Source of the DNA: Verrucomicrobiales bacterium
GTDB lineage: Bacteria; Verrucomicrobiota; Verrucomicrobiia; Limisphaerales; JAQGOY01
Length of the DNA: 44,832 nt
Assembly (NCBI GenBank): GCA_028293375.1
Contig: JAQGOY010000278.1
Location: 1 to 44,832, forward strand
Reading direction: 5' to 3'
The notes under the pieces are model-generated. The model had not been told where the DNA came from and made no database searches. It worked only from the letters and a program-made list of their open reading frames with translations. Both the position numbers and the translations under genes were made by a program. Positions within the stretch are counted from its first letter, which is position 1. Each line of letters opens with the position of its first letter. Below are positions 16,910-26,278 of the stretch, piece after piece.

Positions 16910-16940
16910 AAGGCGTCCATGCAAACATGGACGCCTTTTT
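16910..16940 (+). terminator. Intrinsic terminator of the sugar operon
   Basis: A perfect 12-bp stem (16910-16921/16926-16937; AAGGCGTCCATG and its complement) with a CAAA loop runs into a T-tract (16936-16940, then CTTT). It separates the dehydrogenase gene from the desulfurase gene. Confidence 0.9.
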
Positions 16941-16976
16941 CTTTACCATTTGAGATCTGCGGTCATCTTGTTGGCT

Positions 16977-18128
16977 GTGCGGTCCATCTACTTCGATTAT
17001 AACGCGACAACCCGACTCGATTCACGAGTGCAGGGGGAGATGGAGCCTTTCCTTTCGGAAATCCATGGCAACCCCTCCAGCGTTCATCATATAGGACGGC
17101 GGGCCAGAGCTTCCCTGGATGAAGCGAGAGATAGAGTGGCGGTGGTGTGGAAATGCAAGCCGAGCGAGGTGGTCTTCACCAGCGGGGGGACGGAAAGCAA
17201 CAATCTGGCAATCTTTGGAACAGCCCGATTGTTAAAGGGAAAAAAGAATCACCTGATTACCTCGCAGATCGAGCACCACGCCGTGCTTCATGCTTTCGAG
17301 TATTTGGAAAAAAAGGAAGGGTTCCATGTTACCTATCTTCCGGTGAGTCCTGAAGGGATGGTAGATCCCGTCAGCCTGAAATCGGCGCTGACGCCAGCCA
17401 CCGGTCTTGTTTCCATCATGACTGCGAATAATGAGACGGGCGCGGTGCAACCGGTGGCGGATTTTTCTAAAATCTGCCGGGAGGCGAGCGTTCTTTTTCA
17501 TACCGATGCGGTCCAAAGCTTTGGAAAACTGCCCTTTGATTCCATTCATCAGTTCGGGGCGGACCTGGTTTCCGTGTGCGCGCACAAGTTTCACGGGCCG
17601 AAAGGAAGCGGAGCTCTGTTTATTCGTTCTCCATTGCTACCTGAGCCTATCCTGGTGGGTGGAGGCCATGAGAACGAAAGAAGAGCAGGGACGGAGAACC
17701 TTCCAGCTATTTGGGGATTAATGGTGGCGTCCGAACTTTTTGTAAGGACCCCGGTTTTTGACTCGGCGAGGGTTGAGCCACTGGTGGCGCAGTTACGAGA
17801 GATGGCACAATCCATCCCAGGGATTCACATTCGAACCAGCGAAACCCATTCGCTTCCAAACACCCTGGCGATGACGGTGGAGAAAGCAGATAGCATCTCG
17901 CTCATGGCGGCGCTGGATTTGGAGGGTATTTGCGCCTCCAGCGGGTCGGCGTGCTCGGCGGGCTCTTTGGAGCCATCCCACGTGATGAAAGCGATGGGAG
18001 TGCCCCCGGAGGAGGCGAATGCGTTAATTCGTTTTTCACTAGGTCGTGACAATACCGAAGAAGAGGTAGAGTATGTGGGGAAGCGACTTTTACAGTTGAT
18101 TAAACAGGTACAAGCGTGGGGTAAGTAA
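16977..18128 (+). CDS. Cysteine desulfurase (NifS/IscS group I)
   Basis: The frame is open from 16830, but the family N-terminus (RSIYFDYNATT) begins at GTG 16977, after the upstream terminator; TTG 16968 or 16971 are alternatives. The 383-residue PLP enzyme has His100/His101 (QIEHHAV), Asp177 (FHTDAVQ), the PLP-binding Lys204 in CAHKFHGPKG and the catalytic Cys326 in SSGSACSAGSLEPSHV. That loop is typical of group I enzymes (NifS/IscS). It takes sulfur from L-cysteine as a persulfide for Fe-S clusters or tRNA thiolation. No scaffold (iscU) or thiolase gene is adjacent, so which role applies cannot be said; a 4Fe-4S glycosylase is encoded 1.4 kb downstream. Confidence 0.94.
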   Translation: MRSIYFDYNATTRLDSRVQGEMEPFLSEIHGNPSSVHHIGRRARASLDEARDRVAVVWKCKPSEVVFTSGGTESNNLAIFGTARLLKGKKNHLITSQIEHHAVLHAFEYLEKKEGFHVTYLPVSPEGMVDPVSLKSALTPATGLVSIMTANNETGAVQPVADFSKICREASVLFHTDAVQSFGKLPFDSIHQFGADLVSVCAHKFHGPKGSGALFIRSPLLPEPILVGGGHENERRAGTENLPAIWGLMVASELFVRTPVFDSARVEPLVAQLREMAQSIPGIHIRTSETHSLPNTLAMTVEKADSISLMAALDLEGICASSGSACSAGSLEPSHVMKAMGVPPEEANALIRFSLGRDNTEEEVEYVGKRLLQLIKQVQAWGK

Positions 18129-18245
18129 CGAAAACAATGTGAATAGACTGTGCTCAATTCCAACAACTCCGACTAATGGGACTTCAGGGATTTCCTTACC
18201 ATCCTTATTGATTGTCCTGTTGGCGCGTAAGTGGTTGTCACGACC

Positions 18246-18274
18246 TTGACATAGGGAGTTGTTTGCTTTATTCA
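18246..18274 (+). promoter_or_regulatory. Promoter of dnaN
   Basis: A consensus TTGACA (18246-18251) and TATTCA (18269-18274) lie 17 bp apart, about 55 bp upstream of the dnaN start codon. This is one of the best sigma-70-type matches in the window. Confidence 0.65.
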
Positions 18275-18328
18275 CACCCCTTAATAATAAGATCTTTTTG
18301 AAGATAAAGATTACTCTCTTAAGACTGC

Positions 18329-19438
18329 ATGAACATTACAATAGCCAAGGATCAACTAATCAGTGGACTGCAGTCAGTGATCAACGTGGTCAGCGCGAGA
18401 ACTACGCTGCCGATACTTTCGAATGTTCTGCTTAGGACAGGCAACGGGAGGTTGGAGCTTACAGCGACCGATCTGGATGTGACGATTTCCTGTTCGGTGG
18501 AAGCGACGGTCAAGCAAGCAGGAGCGACCACCATTCCGGGAAAGAAACTCTCGGGTATTGTGAGAGAATTGAGCGCTTCGGAAATTGAAATTGAGGTCGA
18601 CGAAAAGAATGTTTCACAATTGCGAGCTGGCGCTTCATTTTACAAAATTAATGGGTTGAGCGCCGAAGAATTTCCCCCGTTCCCACAGTTCAAAGAAAAC
18701 AAGAGGGTGGTAGTTCCGCAGGACAAGCTGAAGGCAATGCTTAAAAAGACGTCCTTTGCGATATCCACCGACGAATCGCGCTACGTTTTAAACGGTATTT
18801 TCTTCATCATCAAAGACCATAAAATTACTTTGGTGGCAACGGATGGGCGCCGGCTGGCAATGGCCGATGAGGAGATCGATGTCCCGGAAAACAGCCAGGG
18901 CGAATTCATTGTTCCGACCAAAGCTGTGAACGAACTTTCGCGTCTACTGCAAGGCTCGGGCGAAATTGAGATTAAATTTTCCGAGAACCAGGTTTCGTTC
19001 AGTTTGAAAGACGAAAAGGCATTCAACATTGTGATCATCACCAAGCTGGTGGAAGGGACCTATCCGAATTACCGCCAGGTCATTCCAACCGAGACCAAGG
19101 AAAGAGTGCCATTGAGCCGCGAAGAGTTTCTGCATGCCGTTCGCAGGGCGGGGCTGATGACTTCCGAGAAAGCCAATTCGGTAAAACTTACTTTTACAAA
19201 AAACAATCTGGCGATCACTGCGAATTCTCCGGATGTGGGCGAAGCTCGAGAGAGCCTGGCAATCAATTACAAAGGCAAAGACCTGGCCGTGGCGTTTAAT
19301 CCCAATTACCTGGTGGAACCGCTAAATGCGTTGACTGAGGAAGAGGTATTTGTGGAGTTGATCGATGAATTAAGCCCGGGCGTTTTAAAGATTAATGGGC
19401 CATTCCTTTATGTAGTTATGCCCATGCGCCTGAGTTGA
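18329..19438 (+). CDS. dnaN: DNA polymerase III beta subunit (sliding clamp)
   Basis: The 369-residue protein shows the three repeated clamp domains, starting MNITIAKDQLISGLQSV with ARTTLPILSNVLL (25-37), and ending in the family's PFLYVVMPMRL, where the C-terminal residues help form the partner-binding pocket. Two copies form a ring on DNA and tether polymerase, MutL, MutS and other repair proteins. Here dnaN is not beside dnaA, as in many bacteria, but between a cysteine desulfurase and a uracil-DNA glycosylase gene. It has its own promoter-like sequence in the 200-bp gap upstream; I see no terminator after it. Confidence 0.97.
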   Translation: MNITIAKDQLISGLQSVINVVSARTTLPILSNVLLRTGNGRLELTATDLDVTISCSVEATVKQAGATTIPGKKLSGIVRELSASEIEIEVDEKNVSQLRAGASFYKINGLSAEEFPPFPQFKENKRVVVPQDKLKAMLKKTSFAISTDESRYVLNGIFFIIKDHKITLVATDGRRLAMADEEIDVPENSQGEFIVPTKAVNELSRLLQGSGEIEIKFSENQVSFSLKDEKAFNIVIITKLVEGTYPNYRQVIPTETKERVPLSREEFLHAVRRAGLMTSEKANSVKLTFTKNNLAITANSPDVGEARESLAINYKGKDLAVAFNPNYLVEPLNALTEEEVFVELIDELSPGVLKINGPFLYVVMPMRLS

Positions 19439-19492
19439 TCCTGCGAACAACTTTTCTTTGAACGGTTTTAAGCCTTCGCTACACTGGCGGAG

Positions 19493-20422
19493 GTGAATCC
19501 CTACGACCAAGTTCTCGATGCCACGATCTCCCATTTGGAGAAATTAAAGGCAAGCGGAATCAAGCATGTAAAAGTTTCGCAAGAGATCCTTTCTTCGCTG
19601 ACAATGCCGTCCTCCCGTGCTGTGGAGACGCGGGCAAGCGCAAGTCCAGCTGCGACCTCAACTGCCAGTGGACGATCGACTATTCCCGTGACTCCAAAAC
19701 CGGTTGCAGTGGCGCCGTCCCTCCCTCAGTCCAAGGTTTCGTTGATGGAATCGATGGCGGAAGAAATCAAGCAAGTCAGAGGAGAGGGAGAGATTCCCGG
19801 CGAGAAGGGCTTGGCGCTGGAACAGGTGAAACAAAGGGCAATGGTGTGCGTGAAATGCCCACACCTCGCATCTTCCCGCCGCAACGTGGTCTTCGGAGTG
19901 GGGAATATCGATTCGCCGCTGATGTTCGTGGGGGAGGCCCCCGGGATGGAGGAGGATCAGGAAGGGGAACCTTTTGTTGGAGTGGCCGGGCAGCTATTGA
20001 CAAAAATAATTAAAGCGATGGGGTTTGGAAGAGAGCAGATCTACATCGCCAACGTTCTTAAGTGCAGGCCCAACACCCCGGGACAAACTGCCGGCAACAG
20101 GAAGCCATCTGAGGAAGAAATGAAAAAATGCCTTCCCTACCTTCTGGCCCAGATCGAAATAATTCAGCCGAAAATTATTGTCGCGCTGGGTGGAACTGCG
20201 GTGGAAGGGCTATTCGGCAAGACCGATGGCATCAGCAAGATAAGGGGTCATCTGCGTTATCTTCGGAACATACCAGTTATGCCAACCTTTCACCCTTCCT
20301 ACCTCTTGAGGCAGCAGATGTTGACGGAAAAAAGAAAAGTATGGGAAGACATGATGAAGGTAATGGAACACCTGCAGATTCCTATAACTGAGAAACAGCA
20401 GGGTTTTTTCCTAAAGGCTTGA
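19493..20422 (+). CDS. Family 4 uracil-DNA glycosylase (4Fe-4S)
   Basis: The 309-residue protein has a catalytic domain from about residue 112. The four cluster cysteines are visible: C119 and C122 (CVKCPH), C191 (VLKCRPNTPG) and C213 (KKCLPYL). The uracil-pocket motifs are GEAPGMEEDQEGEPFVG (148-164) and HPSYLLR. By family knowledge it removes uracil from DNA to start base-excision repair. The first 110 residues are an extra helical segment plus a Ser/Ala/Pro-rich linker, found in many longer UDG4 proteins and of unknown role. The GTG at 19493 overlaps a GGAGG sequence, an unusually short spacing. It follows dnaN by 54 bp. Confidence 0.94.
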   Translation: MNPYDQVLDATISHLEKLKASGIKHVKVSQEILSSLTMPSSRAVETRASASPAATSTASGRSTIPVTPKPVAVAPSLPQSKVSLMESMAEEIKQVRGEGEIPGEKGLALEQVKQRAMVCVKCPHLASSRRNVVFGVGNIDSPLMFVGEAPGMEEDQEGEPFVGVAGQLLTKIIKAMGFGREQIYIANVLKCRPNTPGQTAGNRKPSEEEMKKCLPYLLAQIEIIQPKIIVALGGTAVEGLFGKTDGISKIRGHLRYLRNIPVMPTFHPSYLLRQQMLTEKRKVWEDMMKVMEHLQIPITEKQQGFFLKA

Positions 20423-20566
20423 GAACGATAGGTTTGGCTCACTTTGTTTCGCTCGAAAGATAGCAAGACATATGGCGGGACATCTGCTATAGAAGTGCGC
20501 CAATAAAGCCTCCCAGGCGAGATTTGATTTGATCCGCAGAGAGGCAAGGCCCTGAGCGACAGCCAA

Positions 20567-22789
20567 ATGATGATGTTTGGATTATTGGGATCTATTGGTT
20601 TCGACCTTTACATTCCCCGGGAATCGTTAAAAGCAACATTGCTTATTTCTTTCTTAAGCGTGTGGGTTTTGGTCGGACTATTCTCCTACCTCAACCGCTA
20701 TACCCGGAGGAGATACTTCACCCTCTGGACGGTTGCGTGGTTATTTTATGCGCTTTGGCTGATCCTCACTGTTCTGTGGCTTGATACTCCCGACATGGGG
20801 CATCTTTTGGTTTGGAAACAATGGTGCCTGGGAGTGATGGCCGTCTTTCTTTTTTGGGGGACCCTGCAGTTTAGTCAGATTAAGCCCAAGCAGGGTCTTT
20901 TCGCATGGTTTATTATTTTTTTGCTGATCTGGAGTTTTGTCGGAGCTGCCGTGCTATCGAGGGTGATGTTTGAGATACCACTTTTCGCGATTATCTCTGC
21001 GGTGAGCATTGGGACGTCTTACAACTTCTTCAGGTACAGGAAAAAACGCGGCTACCTGGGAGCGAGTTTGCTTTCGACAGGCTTCGCGTTATGGGCGGGA
21101 TTCTTCGCGTCATTCCCATTCATCATCCTTATTCCGGACCTGGTCACTGTCTCGTTTTTCATGGCTGCCATTCTCCAGCTGTTTATCGCGGTTAGCATGA
21201 TAGTGCTGGTGCTGGAGGAAGCTCGAAGCACGGCGGACGAAGCCTATCGCGAACTCAGAGAGGGGCGTTCTTTCACCCGGGAACTGGAAACGAGAATACA
21301 GTCAACCGAGGAGAGGTATCGCAGCCTTTTTGATCAGGCAAGTGAAGCCATTGTCATCCTGAACAGTTCCGATTTGACGATATTGGAACTGAATCGAACG
21401 GCAGAAAGACTGCTTGGGGTTCATCGCGCGGAAGCGATGGAGGTCAAATTCACTACATTTTGCCAAGTACCACCCCACAGCGAATCCATCGCTGGCGCCG
21501 CTTTAATTGGGTTGCTGTGCGATCAAAGACCATTGAAGCTTGTTAAGAAAAATGGAGGCAGCATCACCTGTGAGGCGGACGGAGCTCCGATTGACTTTGA
21601 AGGACGGCCTGCTCATCAACTGTTCATCCGGGAACTGACGGAACGGGCACGATTGGAGCAACAACTGCGGCAGGCAGAGAAGCTTTCGGCACTGGGCCAG
21701 ATGATTTCAGGAATTGCCCATGAATTGAACAATCCTCTTGCTGTGATAAAAGGGTACCTGGAATTGATCCTGGCGCATCATTCGATGAACGACCAGACCC
21801 GAGCGGATTTGGACAAAGTGGCGACTGAAGCGAACCGTGCTGCGAAACTGGTGAAGAACTTTCTCGCCTTCGCCAGGGAGCAGCCGCCCGAAAAGAAGCT
21901 GGTTAGCTTAAACGAGTTGGTAATGAGGGTATCGGAGTTGCGAAAGTTTGATTTACTGGTGGCGGGCGCGGAGTTAGTGACAGACCTGGATGCGCGGCTC
22001 CCGTTGACCTGCGCTGACGAAGACCAGCTTCAACAGGTGATCATGAATCTTCTGAGTAATTCCCTGCATGCGTTGCTGGATGCTTCGCGCTCGCCTGTGC
22101 TCAAAATTTCAACCCGGGTCCAGGGCTCGATGATTTTGGTTTCGGTGGAAGACAATGGCCCGGGCATTCCGAGGGAGATTCAGGAAAGGATTTTTGAGCC
22201 GTTTTTTACCACGAAATCGGTCGGGAACGGAACGGGGTTGGGTTTATCGATTGCTCACAGCATCCTTTCGGAACATCACGGCCGGATTTCCTATTACACC
22301 GCCGGGCTCGGAGGGGCGGGATTTCTAATTGAAATTCCAGTGACGGAACTTCCGATTAAACCGTTTCAAACCGAGCCGCTGCCGCCACGAGAGCTACCCC
22401 CTCAAACCAGACAAAAGCCGGCGCTGATCCTGGTTTTGGATGATGAGAAGTCGATTGCCGACCTGCTTGCGGAGATGCTCTCGTTAATTGGGCACTTTCC
22501 GATTGTGGCCAATTCACCGCCCCAAGCGCTTTCGTTGATGGAAAAGCACGAATTCGATCTTATATTGAGCGACTACCGGATGCCGGTGATGAACGGGCAG
22601 GAGTTTTACAAGGTGGTCTGCACCAGGAAACCGGCTTTGTGCAGGAAGATCATCTTCCTGACCGGGGATGTGGTTAATGAGGAGACCCTGTCGTTTCTCA
22701 AGCAGGTGGGGAATCCGCATTTGGCGAAGCCGTTTCAACTGACAACCTTGCAAAAAACGATAGATGAAGTGCTCAGCATTGCGACATAA
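20567..22789 (+). CDS. Membrane hybrid histidine kinase (7-8 TM, PAS, kinase, REC)
   Basis: The 740-residue protein has an N-terminal membrane domain (about 20-218) with seven or eight hydrophobic helices and a short coiled linker. A PAS domain (about 248-360; YRSLFDQASEAIVIL) precedes HisKA with His385 (IAHELNNPL) and HATPase_c with NLLSNSLHAL, DNGPGIP and GTGLGLSI. A C-terminal receiver (about 620-735) has Asp669 in LSDYRMPVMNG and Lys721 (AKPF). The membrane part resembles no sensor I can name. The kinase can in principle phosphorylate its own receiver and pass the signal on through an Hpt protein not seen here. It is preceded by 144 bp without a recognisable element and probably starts at ATG 20567. 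Confidence 0.92.
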   Translation: MMMFGLLGSIGFDLYIPRESLKATLLISFLSVWVLVGLFSYLNRYTRRRYFTLWTVAWLFYALWLILTVLWLDTPDMGHLLVWKQWCLGVMAVFLFWGTLQFSQIKPKQGLFAWFIIFLLIWSFVGAAVLSRVMFEIPLFAIISAVSIGTSYNFFRYRKKRGYLGASLLSTGFALWAGFFASFPFIILIPDLVTVSFFMAAILQLFIAVSMIVLVLEEARSTADEAYRELREGRSFTRELETRIQSTEERYRSLFDQASEAIVILNSSDLTILELNRTAERLLGVHRAEAMEVKFTTFCQVPPHSESIAGAALIGLLCDQRPLKLVKKNGGSITCEADGAPIDFEGRPAHQLFIRELTERARLEQQLRQAEKLSALGQMISGIAHELNNPLAVIKGYLELILAHHSMNDQTRADLDKVATEANRAAKLVKNFLAFAREQPPEKKLVSLNELVMRVSELRKFDLLVAGAELVTDLDARLPLTCADEDQLQQVIMNLLSNSLHALLDASRSPVLKISTRVQGSMILVSVEDNGPGIPREIQERIFEPFFTTKSVGNGTGLGLSIAHSILSEHHGRISYYTAGLGGAGFLIEIPVTELPIKPFQTEPLPPRELPPQTRQKPALILVLDDEKSIADLLAEMLSLIGHFPIVANSPPQALSLMEKHEFDLILSDYRMPVMNGQEFYKVVCTRKPALCRKIIFLTGDVVNEETLSFLKQVGNPHLAKPFQLTTLQKTIDEVLSIAT

Positions 22790-22858
22790 GAAGAGCAGGA
22801 TGCTGTTCTTTTGTGACAAAAATCTTTTTCTTCTCGGTTTTCCACGTAAGTTAGAGGC

Positions 22859-23359
22859 ATGGGACAGAGACGTGAATCACGCGAGCGCGCGGTGCAATTT
22901 TTATTTCAGTATGATCTGAACAAGCCTGAAGAGCTGGATTTGGCTCTGGATCATTTTTGGCAAAGCCAACGGGCCGTGGTAATTGCCCAGGACAAGGCGG
23001 TTGCCACCTGGGGCGAGGAAGCTACTCTGCCGCCTCTATCGTCGCAGGAAGCGGCACTACGACTCTTTGCGGATCCCCTGATCAAAGGAACGCTGGAACA
23101 TCGTGAACAGCTCGATAACGAGATCAAAAAGCATACCCAAAACTGGGACCTGGGACGGATGGCGGTGGTGGATCGTAATATTCTCCGGCTGGCCATTTAC
23201 GAAATGCTTCATAGGGAAGATATCCCTCCCATTGTCAGTATAAATGAGGCAGTGGACATTGCGAAAAAGTTTTCAACCGAAGAAAGCGGCCGGTTTGTAA
23301 ACGGCATATTGGATAAAATCAAGGGCGAACTGATGAGACCTGCCAGAATCGTGAAATAA
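22859..23359 (+). CDS. nusB: Transcription antitermination factor NusB
   Basis: The 166-residue all-helical protein starts QRRESRERAVQFLFQYDLN, the family's RNA-binding N-terminus. The C-terminal half is canonical: VVDRNILRLAIYEML, PPIVSINEAVDIAKKFS and FVNGILDKI. It is about 25 residues longer than usual because of an insertion around residues 35-65. NusB with NusE (S10) binds boxA RNA and supports rRNA antitermination. Its stop overlaps the start of the PHP gene by one base, so they are likely co-translated. This begins the nusB-PHP-ftsY-ribD-ribE run, whose genes are separated by no more than 5 bp. Confidence 0.96.
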   Translation: MGQRRESRERAVQFLFQYDLNKPEELDLALDHFWQSQRAVVIAQDKAVATWGEEATLPPLSSQEAALRLFADPLIKGTLEHREQLDNEIKKHTQNWDLGRMAVVDRNILRLAIYEMLHREDIPPIVSINEAVDIAKKFSTEESGRFVNGILDKIKGELMRPARIVK

Positions 23360-24198
23360 TGTTTGCGGACCTCCATCTTCATACGCATTTTTCCGACGGC
23401 ACTTATTCGCCGGAAGAGCTGGCTGGTCATGCACATCGGCTGGGATTTGGGACAATAGCCCTGACGGATCATGATACAGTTCAAGGCTGTGCGAGGATGG
23501 CGGTTGCGTGCGCAGCGCTGCAGATGGAGTTTATTCCTGCCACTGAACTTACTGCTGAAATCGATGGGGACGAGGTACATTTGCTGGGAATGTTCCTGAA
23601 CCCGACTCATCCGCGATTGCTGGTGGAGACAGCGAAATATCAAAAAGTCCGGACTGACCGGATTTATGAAATGGTTTCGCGATTGAACAAGCAGGGAGTG
23701 CCGCTCAAGCCTGAGGTCGTTTTCAAGCTGGCTAATTGTCAATCTCCTGGGCGACCGCACGTGGCCAGAGCCCTGGTTCAGGAAGGCATTTGCAGAAACA
23801 TGGATGAGGCTTTTGATCGATTTCTGAAGAAACATCGAGTTGCCTGGGTTCCTAAATTCAAAGTATCTGCGGGAGACGCCATAGCCTTGATTCATGAAGC
23901 AGGGGGGCTGGCGATACTGGCACATCCGGGGTTGAACCGAAATGACTCCTCCATTCCGAAGCTCATCGAAGAAGGGCTTGATGGTTTGGAATGTTTTCAT
24001 TCGAAGCACGGAGATGCTGCTTCCCAACATTATTTGTCATTGGCAGAGAAATATCATGTCCTGGTGACGGGGGGCTCCGATTGTCACGGCATGAGTAAAG
24101 GGAAACCGTTAATCGGAACGATCAAACTGCCCTACAGTTACGTCGTCGCACTGAAAGAAAAAGTAGCAAGCAGGGGAGGCTCGGCGGTTGTGGCATAA
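23359..24198 (+). CDS. PHP-domain phosphoesterase (RNase AM/TrpH-like)
   Basis: The 279-residue protein opens with the PHP metal motif ADLHLHTHFSDGTYSPEEL (His6, His8, His10 region) and has LTDHDT (about 35-40), EFIPATELTAE and, near the C-terminus, LVTGGSDCHG. These residues form the trinuclear metal site of PHP phosphoesterases. The insert domain (about 100-195; GRPHVARALV) matches the YciV/TrpH group, in which characterised members hydrolyse 3',5'-nucleoside bisphosphates and trim RNA 5' ends. The cytosolic role in RNA or nucleotide turnover is inferred from this family. It overlaps nusB by one base and is followed by ftsY after 5 bp. Confidence 0.9.
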   Translation: MFADLHLHTHFSDGTYSPEELAGHAHRLGFGTIALTDHDTVQGCARMAVACAALQMEFIPATELTAEIDGDEVHLLGMFLNPTHPRLLVETAKYQKVRTDRIYEMVSRLNKQGVPLKPEVVFKLANCQSPGRPHVARALVQEGICRNMDEAFDRFLKKHRVAWVPKFKVSAGDAIALIHEAGGLAILAHPGLNRNDSSIPKLIEEGLDGLECFHSKHGDAASQHYLSLAEKYHVLVTGGSDCHGMSKGKPLIGTIKLPYSYVVALKEKVASRGGSAVVA

Positions 24199-24203
24199 TT
24201 TAC

Positions 24204-25121
24204 ATGGGAATCTTCGATAAATTCAGACAAGGGCTTCAAAAGACCCATGATCGACTCACCCACGAAATCAAGCGGATCGTTACACGGTCACCCAGGCTGG
24301 ATGCGGCGTCGATTGAGGAACTGGAAGCGGTGTTGATTGGAGCGGACCTGGGAGTGGCGATGACGCAGCAAATCATAGTTGCGGCGAAAAAGAATTTTGA
24401 GCTGCAGGGAAAAGAAAAGGTTGATTTTTTGACGGTGGCAACCCGCGAAGTGGCGAGCGTTTTCAAAAACGGTGAGTCGGGGTTGAAGTATAATGCGACA
24501 GGTTTGACGGTGGTTTCCATGGTGGGTGTGAATGGGACCGGAAAAACGACTACCTGCGCAAAGCTTGCCGCCTATTATAAACAAAAGGGGAACGGGGTGG
24601 TGCTGGCTGCCTGCGATACGTTCCGGGCCGCTGCGATCGATCAACTTAAGATATGGGGGACCCGCCTTGATGTGCCGGTTGTGGCTGGAGCGGATCGCTC
24701 GGACCCTTCCTCGGTGGCACATGATGCAGTCACTGCAGCGCTGGCAAGGGACGCGCGCTATCTTTTCGTGGATACAGCCGGTCGCCTGCATACTAAAAGC
24801 AATTTGATGCAGGAGTTGCAGAAACTTCATCGTGTTATTGGAAAGAAACTGCCAGGGGCGCCACATGAAGTGCTACTGGTTCTGGATGCCAGCACGGGAA
24901 TGAATGCGCTCAACCAGGCGCGGGAATTTCACAAGTCGGTGCCACTGACGGGACTGGTAGTCAGCAAGCTGGATGGAACGAGCAAGGGCGGCATGGTTGT
25001 GGCCATCCAAAAGGAACTTGGGATACCGATACGCTTTATTGGATTGGGTGAACAACCGGAGGACCTGCAACCGTTCGACGCGGGTGAGTATGCGGCTGCG
25101 CTGTTTACCGATCGTAATTAG
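24204..25121 (+). CDS. ftsY: Signal recognition particle receptor FtsY
   Basis: The 305-residue SRP GTPase has an N domain (1-95) with ADLGVAMTQQI and a G domain with P loop GVNGTGKTTT (108-117), CDTFRAAAIDQL (137-148), DTAGR (190-194), SKLDGTSKGG and GLGEQPEDLQPFD. These are the diagnostic FtsY/Ffh signatures, and the lack of an M domain identifies it as FtsY. It lacks the long acidic N-terminal A domain of E. coli FtsY, as in many bacteria; MGIFDKFRQGLQKTHDRLTHEI forms a short amphipathic helix that may touch the membrane. It receives ribosome-SRP complexes at the membrane. ribD follows 3 bp later. Confidence 0.97.
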   Translation: MGIFDKFRQGLQKTHDRLTHEIKRIVTRSPRLDAASIEELEAVLIGADLGVAMTQQIIVAAKKNFELQGKEKVDFLTVATREVASVFKNGESGLKYNATGLTVVSMVGVNGTGKTTTCAKLAAYYKQKGNGVVLAACDTFRAAAIDQLKIWGTRLDVPVVAGADRSDPSSVAHDAVTAALARDARYLFVDTAGRLHTKSNLMQELQKLHRVIGKKLPGAPHEVLLVLDASTGMNALNQAREFHKSVPLTGLVVSKLDGTSKGGMVVAIQKELGIPIRFIGLGEQPEDLQPFDAGEYAAALFTDRN

Positions 25122-25124
25122 GAT

Positions 25125-26273
25125 ATGGCTGTGAACAACAAGAGTTCACAAAATGAAGAGAGGCTTGAAAAGGCCTGGATGCGACGGGCGCTAGCCCTGG
25201 CACGGAAAGCATACGGCCAAACCTCACCCAACCCGATGGTTGGCGCTCTGGTAGTCAGGAGTGGAAAAATTGTGGGAGAGGGATATCACCACATGGCCGG
25301 GCAACCTCATGCGGAAATTGAAGCATTGAAGGATGCGATTTCCCGGAATGAGCGGACCCAGGGAGCAACACTGGTAGTGACACTGGAGCCGTGCAGTACC
25401 CACGGGCGCACCCCACCCTGCACGGAGGCCATAATCCAAGCTGGAATTAAGAGAGTAATCGCAGGCGCGTGTGATCCCAATCCCCGGCATGAAGGTCGCG
25501 GGTTTGATGTTTTAACAAAGGCCGGAGTCGAGGTAACGCGTGGAGTCGAATCCCAGGCATGCGCGGAATTGAACCGATGTTTCAATCACTGGATTGTTAC
25601 TCACACACCTTACGTCACCCTTAAATGCGCGATGACGCTGGATGGACGAATCGCAACGGCAACCGGAGAGTCCAAGTGGATTACGGGACCTGCTGCGCGT
25701 CGCGAGACGATGCGCTTACGCCGGGGGGCGGAGGCGGTACTGGTTGGAGTGAATACTGTGATTCAGGACGACCCACGGCTCACGGTGCGGGATCTTGGAA
25801 AGGGAAGAGGGCACCAGCCATGGAGGATTTTATTGGATCCCACAGCACGCATTCCATTGAGCGCCGGGCTTTTAAACGATGAATTTAGGGAGAGGACAGT
25901 TGTGGTGGTTGGCACGTCAGCGAAAAGAACAAGGATTGTTGAGTTGCAAAAGCGGGTGGAGGTCCTCTGCATTGGCTCCGAGGGACGCGAACTTGCACTG
26001 AGAGATTTGATGAGACACCTTGGGCAACGAGAGATTATGCATTTATTGATCGAAGGTGGAGGAGAAACCCATTCCCATTTTGTCAAAACGCGGCTGGTAA
26101 ACGAAGTGTGCTTTTTCTATGCGCCCAAAATCCTTGGAGGGTTGGGAGCTCGTCGCGGAGTGGGAGGATTGGGCGCCGAGGGGAAGAATGATTTCATGTT
26201 TCTTAATAACGTATCGACCAAGCTGCTTGGAGGGGACTTACTTGTTCGTGGTTTGTGCCAGCCAGGGGTCTAA
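25125..26273 (+). CDS. ribD: Bifunctional riboflavin biosynthesis deaminase/reductase RibD
   Basis: The 382-residue protein has the N-terminal zinc deaminase domain with His62-Ala-Glu64 (QPHAEIEAL) and Cys90/Cys99 in EPCSTHGRTPPC. The C-terminal reductase domain (from about 165) shows KCAMTLDGRIATATGES and WITGPAARRETMRLR. It performs the second and third steps of riboflavin synthesis: deamination of the pyrimidine and NADPH-dependent reduction of the ribose side chain. It begins 3 bp after ftsY and precedes riboflavin synthase by 5 bp. The reductase C-terminus is somewhat longer than usual. No FMN riboswitch is visible upstream. Confidence 0.96.
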   Translation: MAVNNKSSQNEERLEKAWMRRALALARKAYGQTSPNPMVGALVVRSGKIVGEGYHHMAGQPHAEIEALKDAISRNERTQGATLVVTLEPCSTHGRTPPCTEAIIQAGIKRVIAGACDPNPRHEGRGFDVLTKAGVEVTRGVESQACAELNRCFNHWIVTHTPYVTLKCAMTLDGRIATATGESKWITGPAARRETMRLRRGAEAVLVGVNTVIQDDPRLTVRDLGKGRGHQPWRILLDPTARIPLSAGLLNDEFRERTVVVVGTSAKRTRIVELQKRVEVLCIGSEGRELALRDLMRHLGQREIMHLLIEGGGETHSHFVKTRLVNEVCFFYAPKILGGLGARRGVGGLGAEGKNDFMFLNNVSTKLLGGDLLVRGLCQPGV

Positions 26274-26278
26274 AACTT

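Noticed and set aside
16830-16976. Extended N-terminus of the cysteine desulfurase frame
   Set aside because: It would run through the upstream gene's end and its terminator, and it lacks family similarity.
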